A stretch of DNA of 35,428 bases from Methylobacterium sp. GXS13 (GCF_001455965.1 NZ_LKKO01000057.1:1-35428); one strand, 5' to 3'; positions 22,904 to 31,954 are shown, counted from the first letter of the stretch. A program made the numbers and translations. Notes: generated from the sequence alone by a model not told the origin.

Positions 22904-22932
22904 GCCCCTCGACTCCATTGTCGAGGGGCTTT
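22904..22932 (+). terminator. Rho-independent terminator of the recombinase gene
   Basis: GCCCCTCGAC (22904-22913), six-base loop, GTCGAGGGGC (22920-22929), then TTT. A perfect 10-bp stem 8 bases after the stop codon. Confidence 0.85.
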
Positions 22933-23131
22933 CAAACCAGCCCGGCAGCAAAGCGCCCATTCCAGTCGTTCAGCGGCCGTACAGCGGATCTTGAAAGCGT
23001 ACATGTCCGGCGCCGTAGCATCGTCCGTCCGATCGGCTTCGCGGTGCCGGACCTTTCTGAAGGATTTTTCAGCGCTCAGCCTAGGTCCGCGAAGAGCGGA
23101 TGGTCGGCGTTCAGACGGCAGCCATTTTACC

Positions 23132-23419
23132 CTACGGATAAGCGTGGTGCCGTGTCCGCTCGAACCTGTCGGCACAAGGCTTATCGAAAAGCGCGCACGG
23201 TGGCTGAGCGCCCAACGGTTCTGCCAACATGGGTTGTCCGCCAATATCGCCGAGCGCATGACGCTGGGAATATTGCGATCGCGGATCGAAGTATGGGTCC
23301 GATGTGTAGCTACTCATAAATGCGCCGCCGGCAGGCATCTCGCTCTCGGACCAGGCTGGCGTGACGAGGCCGGCCGAGGCAACAAAAATCATGATTTTTA
23401 TTGTTCGCTGGTTGATCAT
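23132..23419 (-). CDS. Small exported protein of unknown function
   Basis: A 95-residue protein from the ATG at 23419. I chose this start, rather than an upstream in-frame one at 23566, because a Sec signal peptide follows directly (MINQRTIKIMIFVASAGLVTPAWS, cut near SES). The mature part holds DPYFDPRSQYSQRHALGDIG, a Gly/Pro-rich stretch, two cysteines (CALFDKPC), and ends in a basic, His-rich tail (RFERTRHHAYP). The DPYFDPRSQYSQRHALGD core looks like a lineage-specific motif of small exported alphaproteobacterial proteins. The ribosome-binding site is weak. It diverges from the RND efflux operon across a 630-base AT-rich gap. Confidence 0.6.
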   Translation of the reverse strand: MINQRTIKIMIFVASAGLVTPAWSESEMPAGGAFMSSYTSDPYFDPRSQYSQRHALGDIGGQPMLAEPLGAQPPCALFDKPCADRFERTRHHAYP

Positions 23420-24050
23420 CGATTTGTCTCGAGCAGGCCAGGTCTGCGAATCCTTGAGATGCTGGGGCGATCTGTTTCGGAGACATCGCTGATCGGCATC
23501 TCTGGACCAGGCGGCACCCATCAGCAGCTGTTGGACCGCGAAAGTCGATACCCAAATATGGGCCAAGCAATCGCTAAGTGCCTGCTTTGGAGGTGCTGAA
23601 AGCCTTATACTTGAATGATTTAGGTCACATCAATTTATTGTGCCGAAGACTGATAACAGGAGAATCGTTTGACCCTCGGCAATATAAAACTTCCGCCTGG
23701 TGGAGCGCAAATAAATAAAACGCTAAGATATCAAAGAAAATTCATCTCTTAAAAATTATTTTCATTGCTAAAAAACTCGCCTGTGGGCAGATCAGACGTC
23801 GGGGATGCAGGCTGCACCCGAGGCGCAAATTTTGAAAGAGCGGCCTTGTTTTTTTCCAAACTAAAAATTGTTTCAAGATGTAAGAGCGAATTCATTCGAA
23901 GCACTGTCGGGAGTGACTTATATCGTCGTGGAGCCGGGCAGGAGCCTCGCTAACCCTCCACAACGCAAGCCTCATTCTGCCTTCTCGAACCGAGGCCAAA
24001 GCCGGGGCCCGGAGATCCGCAGGATTCTGGCGAAAAGCGCGATTGGCCGC
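23420..24050. other. AT-rich intergenic region upstream of the efflux operon
   Basis: About 630 bases between divergent genes. The centre (about 23600-23880) is clearly AT-rich against the GC-rich background, with runs such as AATAAATAAAACG and TTAAAAATTATTTTCATTG. It likely carries the promoters of both neighbours and may bind a regulator such as the OmpR-type protein encoded in the operon, but I see no convincing direct repeats. The open frame leading into the permease from 23868 has no initiation signal. Confidence 0.5.
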
Positions 24051-27000
24051 ATGGATCTCGTTCGATTTGCCCTGAAGTTCCGCAAGAGCTTCTATGTTCT
24101 TGCCGTCCTCATGTTCCTCGCGGGCATCGGATCGATCGCGGTGGCGCCGAAGGACGTGCTGCCGTCCGTTGATATACCAGTCGTCGTGGTGGTCTGGACC
24201 TATAACGGTCTCGACGCCAACGACATGGTTCAGCGTATCACGAATTACAGTGAGTTCTCGCTGTCGAGCAACGTCAATAACATCCGGCGGATCGAGTCGA
24301 CGTCGATCCAGGGTACCGTGACCGAGCGGATCTACTTCGATTCCACGGTCAGCATCGATCTCGCGATGACGCAGGTTGATTCCGCCATGAACGCCATCCG
24401 CTCGCGTATGCCGCCCGGCGTGCAGCCGCCGGTGATCATGCGGTTCTCCGCGTCATCGGTGCCGGTCATCCAGATGGCCCTATCGTCGTCTAAGCTGCCC
24501 CTCACCAAGGTCTTCGATTACGCCCAGTACCGGACCCGCCGGCGGCTCGCCGAGGTGCCGGGCTCGACCCTGCCGTCCCCGTACGGCGGCGCGCCGCGTC
24601 AGGTGATGGTCGACCTCGATCCCGCCAAGCTGCGCGCGATCGGCATGACGCCGCTCGATGTCCTGAATGCGGTGCTCAAGCAGAACCTCGTTGTGCCCTC
24701 TGGGCTCGCGAAGGTCGGGACGCAGCAATACACGGTTCGGCTCAATTCGAGTCCGCTTCTTGTCGATCAGCTGAATCGCATCCCGATCAAGGTCGAGAAC
24801 AACCAGCCGGTCCTACTACGGGACGTCGCCCAGGTACGGGATGGTTCGCCGCCGCAGATCAACATCGTCCGCGCCGACAGTCATCACTCCGTCCTCTTGC
24901 AGGTGCTGAAGAACGGTGCGGCCTCGACCCTGGACGTCGTGAACGCAGTCAAGGCTGCCCTTCCCGACATCCACGCTGCCGCGCCGAAGGGCATGACGAT
25001 CACGCCGCTGTTCGATCAATCGGTCTTCGTCTCGGACGCCATCTCCGACGTGGTGCGCGAGGCGGTGATCGCAGCCGGCCTCACCGGCCTCGCGATTTTG
25101 CTGTTCCTGGGCTCGTGGCGCTCGACCCTCGTGGTGCTCGTCTCGATCCCGCTCTGCATCCTGACTTCGCTATCGATCCTGGTCGCCATCGGGCAGACCA
25201 TCAACGTGATGACCCTGGGCGGCCTTGCGCTCGCAGTCGGCATCCTGGTGGACGACGCCACGGTGGCGATCGAGAACACGTACCGGATGTTCGAGGAGGG
25301 GTTCCCGTTTCGGCGCTCGGTGGTCGAGGGCGTCGCGGGCATCGCCAAGCCGGCGCTGATCTCGACGCTGGCGATCTGCTCGGCCTTCTCGGCGGTGTTC
25401 TTCCTCACCGACGCGCCCCACTACCTGTTCGTCCCACAAGCCGAGGCGGTGGTGTTCGCGATGCTGACCTCCTACCTGCTGTCGCGGACGCTCGTCGCCA
25501 TTCTGATCGACGTTCTCGTCGCCCCGGAATACGCCCGGCATCACGGCGGCGCGGAGCCTGTAGCTGACGGGAAGGCGCCGCAGCGACGGCGATCGGTCCT
25601 CGGCCGGCTGTTCGGCTTCGCGCTACGCCCGCTCCGCTGGGGATTCCGGTATCCGTTGCGTGGCGCCGTCGCCTTCCGCGGAGCGTTCGAGCGGGGCTTC
25701 ACGCGGTTCCACGCGGGCTATGTCGGCCTCCTCTCCGCCGTGCTCCGCCACCCGGGCCGGACCCTGTGCAGCGTGCTCTCCGTCTTCGCGCTTACCGCGG
25801 CGATCTTTCCCTTCGTTGGGCAGGATTATTTCCCACAAATCGAATCGAGCCAGATGACGCTGCATATCCGCACCCACCCGGGTCAGCGAATCGAGCAGGC
25901 GGAGAAGCGGTTTGCGCAGGTCGAGGACGTCGTCCGGCAGATTGTCCCAAAAGATGAACTTGGCCTGATCCTAGACAACATCGGCCTGCCAGCCTCGAAC
26001 TATAACTTTGCCTTCATGGACGCATCATTTGTCGCCTACAATGACGGACAGATGCTGATCAATCTGAAGGGTGAGCACAGGCCGATCTCGTTCTACGAGG
26101 CGCGACTGCGCAAGGTCCTGCGCAACGCTTTCCCGGATGATGTCTTCTATTTTCAACCATCCGACATCATCACGCAGATCCTGAATTTCGGCACGATCGC
26201 GCAGATCGATGTGCAGGTTTCAGGACGCCACGACGCCGAAGATCTCGCTGTGGCGCGCGATCTCGTACGCCGGATCTCGGCGGTCCGCGGGGCGGTCGAC
26301 GTCCACCTTCATCAGATCGTCGACGCGCCGCAGATGTCCGTGAACGTCGACCGCAGGCTCGCTTCGGAGATGGGCGTTAGCGAACAGTCTATCGCGCAGA
26401 ACATGAATATCTCGCTGTCGGGCTCCTTTCAGGTCAGCCCGAACTTCTGGGCTGATCCGAAATCCGGGATGCCCTATCAGCTCTGGGTCCAGACGCCGGA
26501 ATGGCGCAATGCCGACATCGACCAGCTGATGAATACGCCGGTCTCGGTCCACGCGGCCGGCCATGACAAGCCGGGTATTCCGATCCTGCTGTCGAACGTT
26601 GCCACGATGCAGCGACAGCCGGAGCAGACGGTAATCAATCACGTCAACCAGCAGCCGACCTTCGACATCCTCGCCAACGTCCAAAACGCCGATCTCGGCA
26701 GCGTCCGCAATGCCGTGGATGGGATCGTCGCCGACGCGCAGGCCCGCCTGCCGGCTCCGGACAAGATCTTGGTTCGCGGGCAGATCGAGAGCATGGAGAG
26801 CGCCTTCGCGCGGATCGAGATCGGGCTCGGGATCGCGCTGGTGGCGGTCTACCTGCTTCTCGTCCTAAACTATCAGACCTGGGTCGATCCCTTCGTGGTG
26901 ATCGCCGCGCTGCCGCTTGCCTTCTGCGGCATCGTAATGAGCCTATTCATCACCGGCACGGCCTTCTCGATCCCAGCCCTATTCGGGGCGATCATGTCGG

Positions 27001-27320
27001 TGGGCGTGGCGAGCGCGAACTCGATCCTCCTCGTCACCTTCGCCAAGGAGCACCGGGAGGCCACCGGCTGCTCGGCAGGCGAGGCCGCCCTGATGGCCGG
27101 CCATACACGGCTGCGGCCGGTGCTAATGACCGCCTCGGCGATGTTCCTCGGCCTGATCCCGATGGCGATCGGATCAGGCGAGGGCTCCGAACAGAACGCT
27201 GCTCTCGCCCGCGCGGTCATGGGCGGGATCGGCATGGGCACGCTCTCGACGCTGCTCTTTGTCCCGCTCCTCTACACCCTGCTCCGGCACAACCCGATCA
27301 AACCCCTCGAGGATTATTGA
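24051..27320 (+). CDS. RND-family efflux transporter permease
   Basis: A 1089-residue inner-membrane pump subunit of the AcrB/HAE-like RND superfamily. From ATG 24051 the protein opens with the first membrane helix (FYVLAVLMFLAGIGSIAVA), followed by the porter domain, helices 2-6 (with AILLFLGSWRSTLVVLVSIP and proton-relay aspartates D401-D402 in GILVDDATVAIEN), a second porter domain, and helices 8-12 near the C-terminus. Between helices 6 and 7 lies a longer than usual basic linker (ARHHGGAEPVADGKAPQRRR). The helix-10 lysine of AcrB (in GLSAKNAIL) aligns with A989 in GVASANSIL, so the relay must differ in this subgroup. No strong ribosome-binding site precedes the ATG. The next gene, the adaptor, overlaps its stop (TGATG). 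Substrates are unknown. Confidence 0.92.
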   Translation: MDLVRFALKFRKSFYVLAVLMFLAGIGSIAVAPKDVLPSVDIPVVVVVWTYNGLDANDMVQRITNYSEFSLSSNVNNIRRIESTSIQGTVTERIYFDSTVSIDLAMTQVDSAMNAIRSRMPPGVQPPVIMRFSASSVPVIQMALSSSKLPLTKVFDYAQYRTRRRLAEVPGSTLPSPYGGAPRQVMVDLDPAKLRAIGMTPLDVLNAVLKQNLVVPSGLAKVGTQQYTVRLNSSPLLVDQLNRIPIKVENNQPVLLRDVAQVRDGSPPQINIVRADSHHSVLLQVLKNGAASTLDVVNAVKAALPDIHAAAPKGMTITPLFDQSVFVSDAISDVVREAVIAAGLTGLAILLFLGSWRSTLVVLVSIPLCILTSLSILVAIGQTINVMTLGGLALAVGILVDDATVAIENTYRMFEEGFPFRRSVVEGVAGIAKPALISTLAICSAFSAVFFLTDAPHYLFVPQAEAVVFAMLTSYLLSRTLVAILIDVLVAPEYARHHGGAEPVADGKAPQRRRSVLGRLFGFALRPLRWGFRYPLRGAVAFRGAFERGFTRFHAGYVGLLSAVLRHPGRTLCSVLSVFALTAAIFPFVGQDYFPQIESSQMTLHIRTHPGQRIEQAEKRFAQVEDVVRQIVPKDELGLILDNIGLPASNYNFAFMDASFVAYNDGQMLINLKGEHRPISFYEARLRKVLRNAFPDDVFYFQPSDIITQILNFGTIAQIDVQVSGRHDAEDLAVARDLVRRISAVRGAVDVHLHQIVDAPQMSVNVDRRLASEMGVSEQSIAQNMNISLSGSFQVSPNFWADPKSGMPYQLWVQTPEWRNADIDQLMNTPVSVHAAGHDKPGIPILLSNVATMQRQPEQTVINHVNQQPTFDILANVQNADLGSVRNAVDGIVADAQARLPAPDKILVRGQIESMESAFARIEIGLGIALVAVYLLLVLNYQTWVDPFVVIAALPLAFCGIVMSLFITGTAFSIPALFGAIMSVGVASANSILLVTFAKEHREATGCSAGEAALMAGHTRLRPVLMTASAMFLGLIPMAIGSGEGSEQNAALARAVMGGIGMGTLSTLLFVPLLYTLLRHNPIKPLEDY

Positions 27321-28708
27321 TGCGCGCAGATCCCGACGCTCACGCGTTCGACGCCCACGAGGTTGCAGAGCGGGCGCATCGCCACGCGGTCGAAATCGAT
27401 CCTCTGCGGCAGGATGGGGCCGGGGAGACGCTGGCACATGCCGATCTGCCGCCCCCGCGCAAGCGGCCCTTCCTGGTGGCTGCCCTGGCGCTCGGAAGCG
27501 CCCTCGGCCTTGGTGGCTGGCACCATTGGCAAACCTACCAGGCTTCGCTGGTGACGCAGGCCGAGACGGCCGATTTTGTCCCCGCGGTGCGCACCCTGTC
27601 GGCCACCGAAGACGATCAGCCAATGATGCTCACCTTGCCGGGCCAAACCGAGCCCTTTGACCATGCCGACATCTTCGCTCGCGCCACAGGCTACATCGCC
27701 GAGCGCCGGGTGGACATCGGCTCGCGGGTGAAGAAGGGTGACTTGCTCGTCCGCATCACCGCCCCCGATCTAGACCAGCAGGCGCGCCAAGCCGAGGCCC
27801 AACTCGGCCAGTTCCAGGCCCAGCTCGCCGTCGCCCACGCGAATGTCGAGCAGGCCAAGGCCAACGTCACGCTGGCCAATGCCACCGATGCCCGGACGTC
27901 GACGCTGGCGGGCCAGGGCTGGGCCTCGAAGCAGAACGCTGATCAAACCCGAGCCAGCATGCTGACGGCCACAGCGGCCCTGACCGCCGCCGACGCGAAT
28001 GTGAAGGTCGCCGAGGCGAACATCACGGCACAGCAGGCCAAAGTGGACCGGCTGCGGACGCTGACCACGTTCGAGAACGTGGTCGCGCCCTTCGACGGCG
28101 TCGTGACCGCCCGCATGGTCGATGTCGGCGACCTCGTTCACGCCGACTCCGGCGGCGGAACACCCCTGTTCTCCATCGACAGCACGGATGTTCTGCGCGT
28201 AACGGTCCAAGTGCCGCAATCGGCGGCGGTGGGCATCCATGACGGCGTCCAGGCCCGCGTGCGCGTCGCTCAGATGCCGGATAAAGTGCTTGACGGAACG
28301 GTCTCACGCAGCTCGGTCGCCCTGCGCTCCTCCGTGCGGACCCTCGATACCGAGGTTGACGTTAAGAACCCCGATGGAATCCTGCGTCCCGGCCTCTACG
28401 TCGCCGTAACTTTTGCGGTGCCGCGTACGCATCCCCGCGTGACCGTACCGTCCGAGGCGCTGATCTTCGATGCGACGGGTACGCGGGTCGCGGTCGTTCA
28501 GCCCGATGACACGGTGCAGCTCCGCCCAATCACGATTGCGCGTGATCTGGGCACACGGCTGGAGCTGCGTACCGGACTCGAGAGCGGCGAAACGATTGTC
28601 CTGAATCCTCCCGCGAGCCTCATGGACGGTGCCCGGGTTGTTCCGAAGGGCGATTCCGCTGCGAAGGCAGCGACCGCCAAGCTCACCGAGCAGGCCAGTG
28701 TGCAGTGA
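27320..28708 (+). CDS. RND efflux periplasmic adaptor (membrane fusion protein)
   Basis: A 462-residue HlyD/AcrA-type adaptor. An N-terminal cytoplasmic tail with many His/Asp residues (about 1-48) precedes one membrane anchor (FLVAALALGSALGLGGW, about 50-67). The biotinyl-lipoyl half-motifs are at DIFARATGYIAERRVDIGSR..KKGDLL and VVAPFDGVVTARMVDVGDLV, separated by a long coiled-coil hairpin rich in Ala/Gln (QARQAEAQLGQFQAQLAVAH...). The beta-barrel and membrane-proximal domains follow to the end. The adaptor would link the permease to an outer-membrane channel; no TolC-like gene is in the window. The start ATG overlaps the permease stop. The permease-then-adaptor order is the reverse of the common acrAB arrangement. 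Confidence 0.93.
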   Translation: MRADPDAHAFDAHEVAERAHRHAVEIDPLRQDGAGETLAHADLPPPRKRPFLVAALALGSALGLGGWHHWQTYQASLVTQAETADFVPAVRTLSATEDDQPMMLTLPGQTEPFDHADIFARATGYIAERRVDIGSRVKKGDLLVRITAPDLDQQARQAEAQLGQFQAQLAVAHANVEQAKANVTLANATDARTSTLAGQGWASKQNADQTRASMLTATAALTAADANVKVAEANITAQQAKVDRLRTLTTFENVVAPFDGVVTARMVDVGDLVHADSGGGTPLFSIDSTDVLRVTVQVPQSAAVGIHDGVQARVRVAQMPDKVLDGTVSRSSVALRSSVRTLDTEVDVKNPDGILRPGLYVAVTFAVPRTHPRVTVPSEALIFDATGTRVAVVQPDDTVQLRPITIARDLGTRLELRTGLESGETIVLNPPASLMDGARVVPKGDSAAKAATAKLTEQASVQ

Positions 28709-28884
28709 GGCGCATGGTCCGATCCGTTCACGATCTCGTAAGCTTTGCCGGCCAAATGACGCATTCCGCTAGCGCAGATCAACCGCCATTTGACAGCGGG
28801 CTTGAAGAGGATAATTCCGGGTCCGCTGCAAATCTGCAGGAGACCAAGCCGAACAGCCGAATACAGAATAAGAAGGAAAAAAGA

Positions 28885-29565
28885 ATGCCCAGTGTATTGG
28901 TGGTCGAGGATGATCGTCGCGTCGCCGCTGAGATCGGTTCGGCGCTCGCGGAATACGGGTTTCAGGTCGACGAGGCGCCGAGTGGAACTACCGGCCTTCG
29001 GAAGGCGCTGGAAGGTAACTTCGACGTGATCGTCCTGGATCGCATGCTGCCGGAGATTGACGGCCTGTCGCTGCTCACCAAGCTGCGCGCCGCCAAGGTC
29101 TCGACGCCCGTGCTGATCCTGAGCGCGCTCTCGGCCGTCAACGAGCGTGTCGACGGCCTGCGAGCTGGCGGTGACGACTATCTCGCCAAACCCTTCGAGT
29201 TCATCGAACTGACCGCTCGGGTCGATGCGCTGGCCCGGCGCAAGATGGCTGCCGAGACTGTTAACGAGTTGGTCGTCGGCGAATTGCGCCTTGACCTGAT
29301 CGAGCGGGTCCTGCGCTGCGCCGGCCGCGAAATCGAACTGCTGCCCAAGGAGTTCGCCATCATCGAGTTTCTAATGCAGAACGCCGGTGTGCTGGTGAGC
29401 CGTAAGATGATTTTCGAGTCGGTCTGGGGCTACAGCTTCAATCATCAATCGAGCGTCATCGACGTGCACATCGGCAAGATCCGTAAGAAGCTTGATCCCG
29501 ACGGGCTGAACCCCCGGATCCACACGGTGCGCAACACGGGCTTCATCCTCCGTGCGCCTTCTTGA
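28885..29565 (+). CDS. OmpR/PhoB-family response regulator
   Basis: A 226-residue two-domain regulator. The receiver begins MPSVLVVEDD, with phospho-acceptor D52 (IVLDRMLPEIDG), switch Ser in LILSAL and Lys in DYLAKPF. The C-terminal winged-helix has ELLPKEFAIIEFLMQNAG and the recognition region SVIDVHIGKIRKKLD. The ATG at 28885 is supported by AGAAGGAAAA 7-14 bases upstream; a longer frame from 28705 is unlikely. It lies 176 bases after the adaptor gene, enough for an extra promoter, and overlaps the sensor kinase gene by 14 bases. It likely controls the efflux genes upstream. Confidence 0.94.
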   Translation: MPSVLVVEDDRRVAAEIGSALAEYGFQVDEAPSGTTGLRKALEGNFDVIVLDRMLPEIDGLSLLTKLRAAKVSTPVLILSALSAVNERVDGLRAGGDDYLAKPFEFIELTARVDALARRKMAAETVNELVVGELRLDLIERVLRCAGREIELLPKEFAIIEFLMQNAGVLVSRKMIFESVWGYSFNHQSSVIDVHIGKIRKKLDPDGLNPRIHTVRNTGFILRAPS

Positions 29566-30937
29566 GGTTCGCCGCACCAGCGGCTTCCGGGTAGCGAGCC
29601 TGTTCTTCGCGACCTTCGGCTGCGCGTCGCTAGCCCTGTGCGGCTTCCTGTACGTCGATACGCGCAGCTACGGCCGAAAGGCCGCCTTCGAGTGGGTGGA
29701 GTGGGAGTCGAAGCATCTCCTGAACCTGCCCCCCCATGCTCTACGCGAGCGCATCGAGGCGTCGGAGGACTTTGCGGAAGGCGGGCGCCCGCTCGTGCTG
29801 TTTGGACCGGATCACGCACGCCGCGCCGGTGCCCCGATCACCTACCCGGCGACGGCGCCGATCGGGCGCCCCTTCGTCCTGACCCAGCAGACGGAGCATG
29901 GGACGCGCACGCTGTTCAGCGAACTGACGCAGTTGCCGAGCGGCGAGTACGTTCTGGTCAGCCGTTCGGCCAAGGATCTCCAGTCCCTTGAGAACGCCCT
30001 TGTCGAGACCTTTTCCTGGGGCATGGCAGCCACCATCGTCATCGGCCTGATCGGTGCCGTAATCTTCGGTGTCGGGTCGCTCCGTCAGAACGACGCAATC
30101 ACCTCAGCGGTGGTCCGCATCATGCGTGGCGACCTGAGCGAACGGCTGCCCACGCGCGGCGTCTCTGCCGACCTCGCCCACCTTACGCGCGTGGTGAACG
30201 ACATGCTCGACCAGCTCGAGCGACTGATGCTGGAGATCAAGGGCGTCAACGAGAACATCGCCCATGATCTGCGAACGCCGCTTACCCGGGTCGTCGGGAC
30301 ACTGGAGCGGTCCCTGCGCAAGGCTGACAGCATCGAAGCGTTCCGCGCTTGCAGCGAAGACGTGCTCGCCGAAGTCAAGTCGATTGTCATCCGGTTCTCG
30401 GCGTTGCTGCGCATCTCCGAGATGGAAGATCGTCTGCGCCGATCGGGCTTCTCGCAGGTTGACCTGAGCCGACTACTCGAGGATGCCGTGGAGTATTACG
30501 AGCCTCTCGCGGCTGAGCGGGGCATCCAGCTCCGATGGGCACGGCCTGAAAGCGCCCTTGATGTAGAGGGTGACCGCAGCTTGATCTTCGAGGCTGCGAG
30601 CAACCTGATCGACAATGCCCTGAAATTCACCCCATCCGGGGGCTGGGTCGAAGTCGCGCTTCTGCAGAATCCCACGACCATCCGCGTCACGGATAACGGC
30701 TGCGGCATTCCTGCCGAAGAGCTGACCACCGTCCGTGCCCGGTACCGCCGCGGCGCGTTCCGAACCGACAAGAGCGGGTTCGGCATCGGACTGAGCTTGG
30801 TCGATTCGATCGCCCGGCTGCACAGCGCGGTCTTTGACATCGCAAGCGACGGGACTGGTTGTCGCGTGACGCTGCTTTGGCCCGATCAGGGCCACGGTTC
30901 CATTGCCCTCGGCGCGGCCTCGATAGAAGCCGTCTGA
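29552..30937 (+). CDS. Membrane sensor histidine kinase (partner of the OmpR-type regulator)
   Basis: A 461-residue sensor kinase. The first membrane helix (about 12-35, VASLFFATFGCASLALCGFLYV), a periplasmic loop of about 110 residues, a second helix (about 155-175, MAATIVIGLIGAVIFGVG), a HAMP linker, a HisKA domain with H238 in NIAHDLRTPLTR, then HATPase N box (NLIDNALKFTP), G1 (DNGCGIP) and G2 (GFGIGLSLV). The GTG start at 29552 lies inside the regulator gene, so the two are coupled. It is a QseC/TctE/EnvZ-like kinase, and the periplasmic loop probably senses an envelope or drug signal. A tight palindrome and a hairpin follow the stop. Confidence 0.93.
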   Translation: MRLLEVRRTSGFRVASLFFATFGCASLALCGFLYVDTRSYGRKAAFEWVEWESKHLLNLPPHALRERIEASEDFAEGGRPLVLFGPDHARRAGAPITYPATAPIGRPFVLTQQTEHGTRTLFSELTQLPSGEYVLVSRSAKDLQSLENALVETFSWGMAATIVIGLIGAVIFGVGSLRQNDAITSAVVRIMRGDLSERLPTRGVSADLAHLTRVVNDMLDQLERLMLEIKGVNENIAHDLRTPLTRVVGTLERSLRKADSIEAFRACSEDVLAEVKSIVIRFSALLRISEMEDRLRRSGFSQVDLSRLLEDAVEYYEPLAAERGIQLRWARPESALDVEGDRSLIFEAASNLIDNALKFTPSGGWVEVALLQNPTTIRVTDNGCGIPAEELTTVRARYRRGAFRTDKSGFGIGLSLVDSIARLHSAVFDIASDGTGCRVTLLWPDQGHGSIALGAASIEAV

Positions 30938-31005
30938 GGCCCGCGCGGGCCCCCGTGGTGCCGTACCAGGGCTGGCGTCGCCTGCCGCGGCAGCGACAGG
31001 CGACG
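30938..31005. terminator. Two GC-rich hairpins between convergent genes, possible terminator
   Basis: A 14-base perfect palindrome, GGCCCGCGCGGGCC (30938-30951), starts right after the kinase stop. CGTCGCCTG (30976-30984) and CAGGCGACG (30997-31005) form a second stem. Neither has a U-run. They sit between genes converging from both sides, as expected for a termination zone. Confidence 0.4.
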
Positions 31006-31020
31006 AGCCGACGGGATCGG

Positions 31021-31317
31021 TCAGTACGACGGTTCGCTGTGATGACGTGCGCGGGTGCTCAGGTGGCTCCACTGCCGGTTCGACGGAACGGACCCAGTAT
31101 AGGCCGGCTGCTGCGGCACGGACGCGCTGTAGCCGGTCGCGCCCTCCCACATGCCACCCGACTTATCGTTCCCCTCAGCGGAAGACCATGGGTCGAGACC
31201 GCTTCCGTTCGTCCGGATGATTAGGCTGGGGTCGATCTGCGCGCTGGACTCGTGAGCGAAGGCGGAGCCAGAGATCAGCATGGCGCCGAACGAGCAAGCC
31301 AGGATAAGATTCTTCAT
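31021..31317 (-). CDS. Small exported protein of unknown function
   Basis: A 98-residue protein with a clear Sec signal peptide (MKNLILACSFGAMLISGSAFA, cut before HESSAQ). The mature part is hydrophilic, Ser/Gly/Pro-rich, without cysteine, and ends in a basic His tail (STRARHHSEPSY), somewhat like the tail of the exported protein at 23132-23419. The ATG at 31317 follows AAGAGATTGGGTC. No domain is recognised. It converges with the kinase gene and is likely transcribed alone from the AT-rich region upstream. Confidence 0.7.
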   Translation of the reverse strand: MKNLILACSFGAMLISGSAFAHESSAQIDPSLIIRTNGSGLDPWSSAEGNDKSGGMWEGATGYSASVPQQPAYTGSVPSNRQWSHLSTRARHHSEPSY

Positions 31318-31698
31318 GACCCAATCTCTTACTTAAGCTGTCGCGTGTCGGCGACGGGAGTACACTGTGAGATAGTCCCGATTTAAATTCCATATTTTCT
31401 TGCAGAATAATTCTTTCAGTCTTTGAACGAGTTTGAATTTATAAAATCTGCTTTAAGCGGTTCCACTTCCGGTTGCTGCCGCAACGTTCGACGCTCTTAT
31501 CGATGGTCTATCACGTTCAGATCACGGTGCCCGGCTATGAACGTCTCCCCCGTGCTCATGCCGGAGGGATTGTCGCGGGGGCTGTGATCTCTTGTGAGGT
31601 ATAACGAAGCCGAGACGAGTCCATCCCGCCAGGGCGGCCGCATGTAGGCTCCAGCGTCGGCGATCAGGTGCTTGAGACCGAGGCTACAACATGAAAAT

Positions 31699-31720
31699 GC
31701 CGACCGGTTTCCCGGTCGGC
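31699..31720 (-). terminator. Perfect hairpin, terminator-like on the minus strand
   Basis: GCCGACCGG (31699-31707), loop TTTC, CCGGTCGGC (31712-31720). On the minus strand it is followed by ATTTTC. There is no gene right before it on that strand, so it may back up the porin terminator or belong to an unseen small RNA. Confidence 0.35.
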
Positions 31721-31919
31721 GAAGTCGTATGGGTCTGAAGCTTTGGGTTCGATTCGATCTGCTCCGGTACCTGAGCGCACCGATTCGAAACCACAGCCAA
31801 CGCCCGCTCAGCGGCAAGAAGGGCCTCCGAGGAGCTGATTTACTTGTACATGACCCTTCATGGTGAGCAATAAAAATAGATTTTAAATGCTTAAATCGAG
31901 AACGAGACAGTCGAGGTTG

Positions 31920-31954
31920 AAAAAACTTAGGGCTCAGCCTCTCGGCCGAGCCCT
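31920..31954 (-). terminator. Rho-independent terminator of the porin gene
   Basis: On the minus strand an 11-bp stem with one mismatch (arms 31944-31954 and 31929-31939, loop 31940-31943) is followed by AAG and six T's. It begins about 39 bases past the porin stop at 31993. Confidence 0.9.

Noticed and set aside
22117..23259. Minus-strand open frame of 380 codons across the recombinase gene
   Set aside because: It runs antisense through the full recombinase frame and its terminator, and has no recognisable domain.
31497..31817. Minus-strand open frame of 106 codons
   Set aside because: No initiation signal, a hairpin lies inside it, and the protein has no recognisable features.
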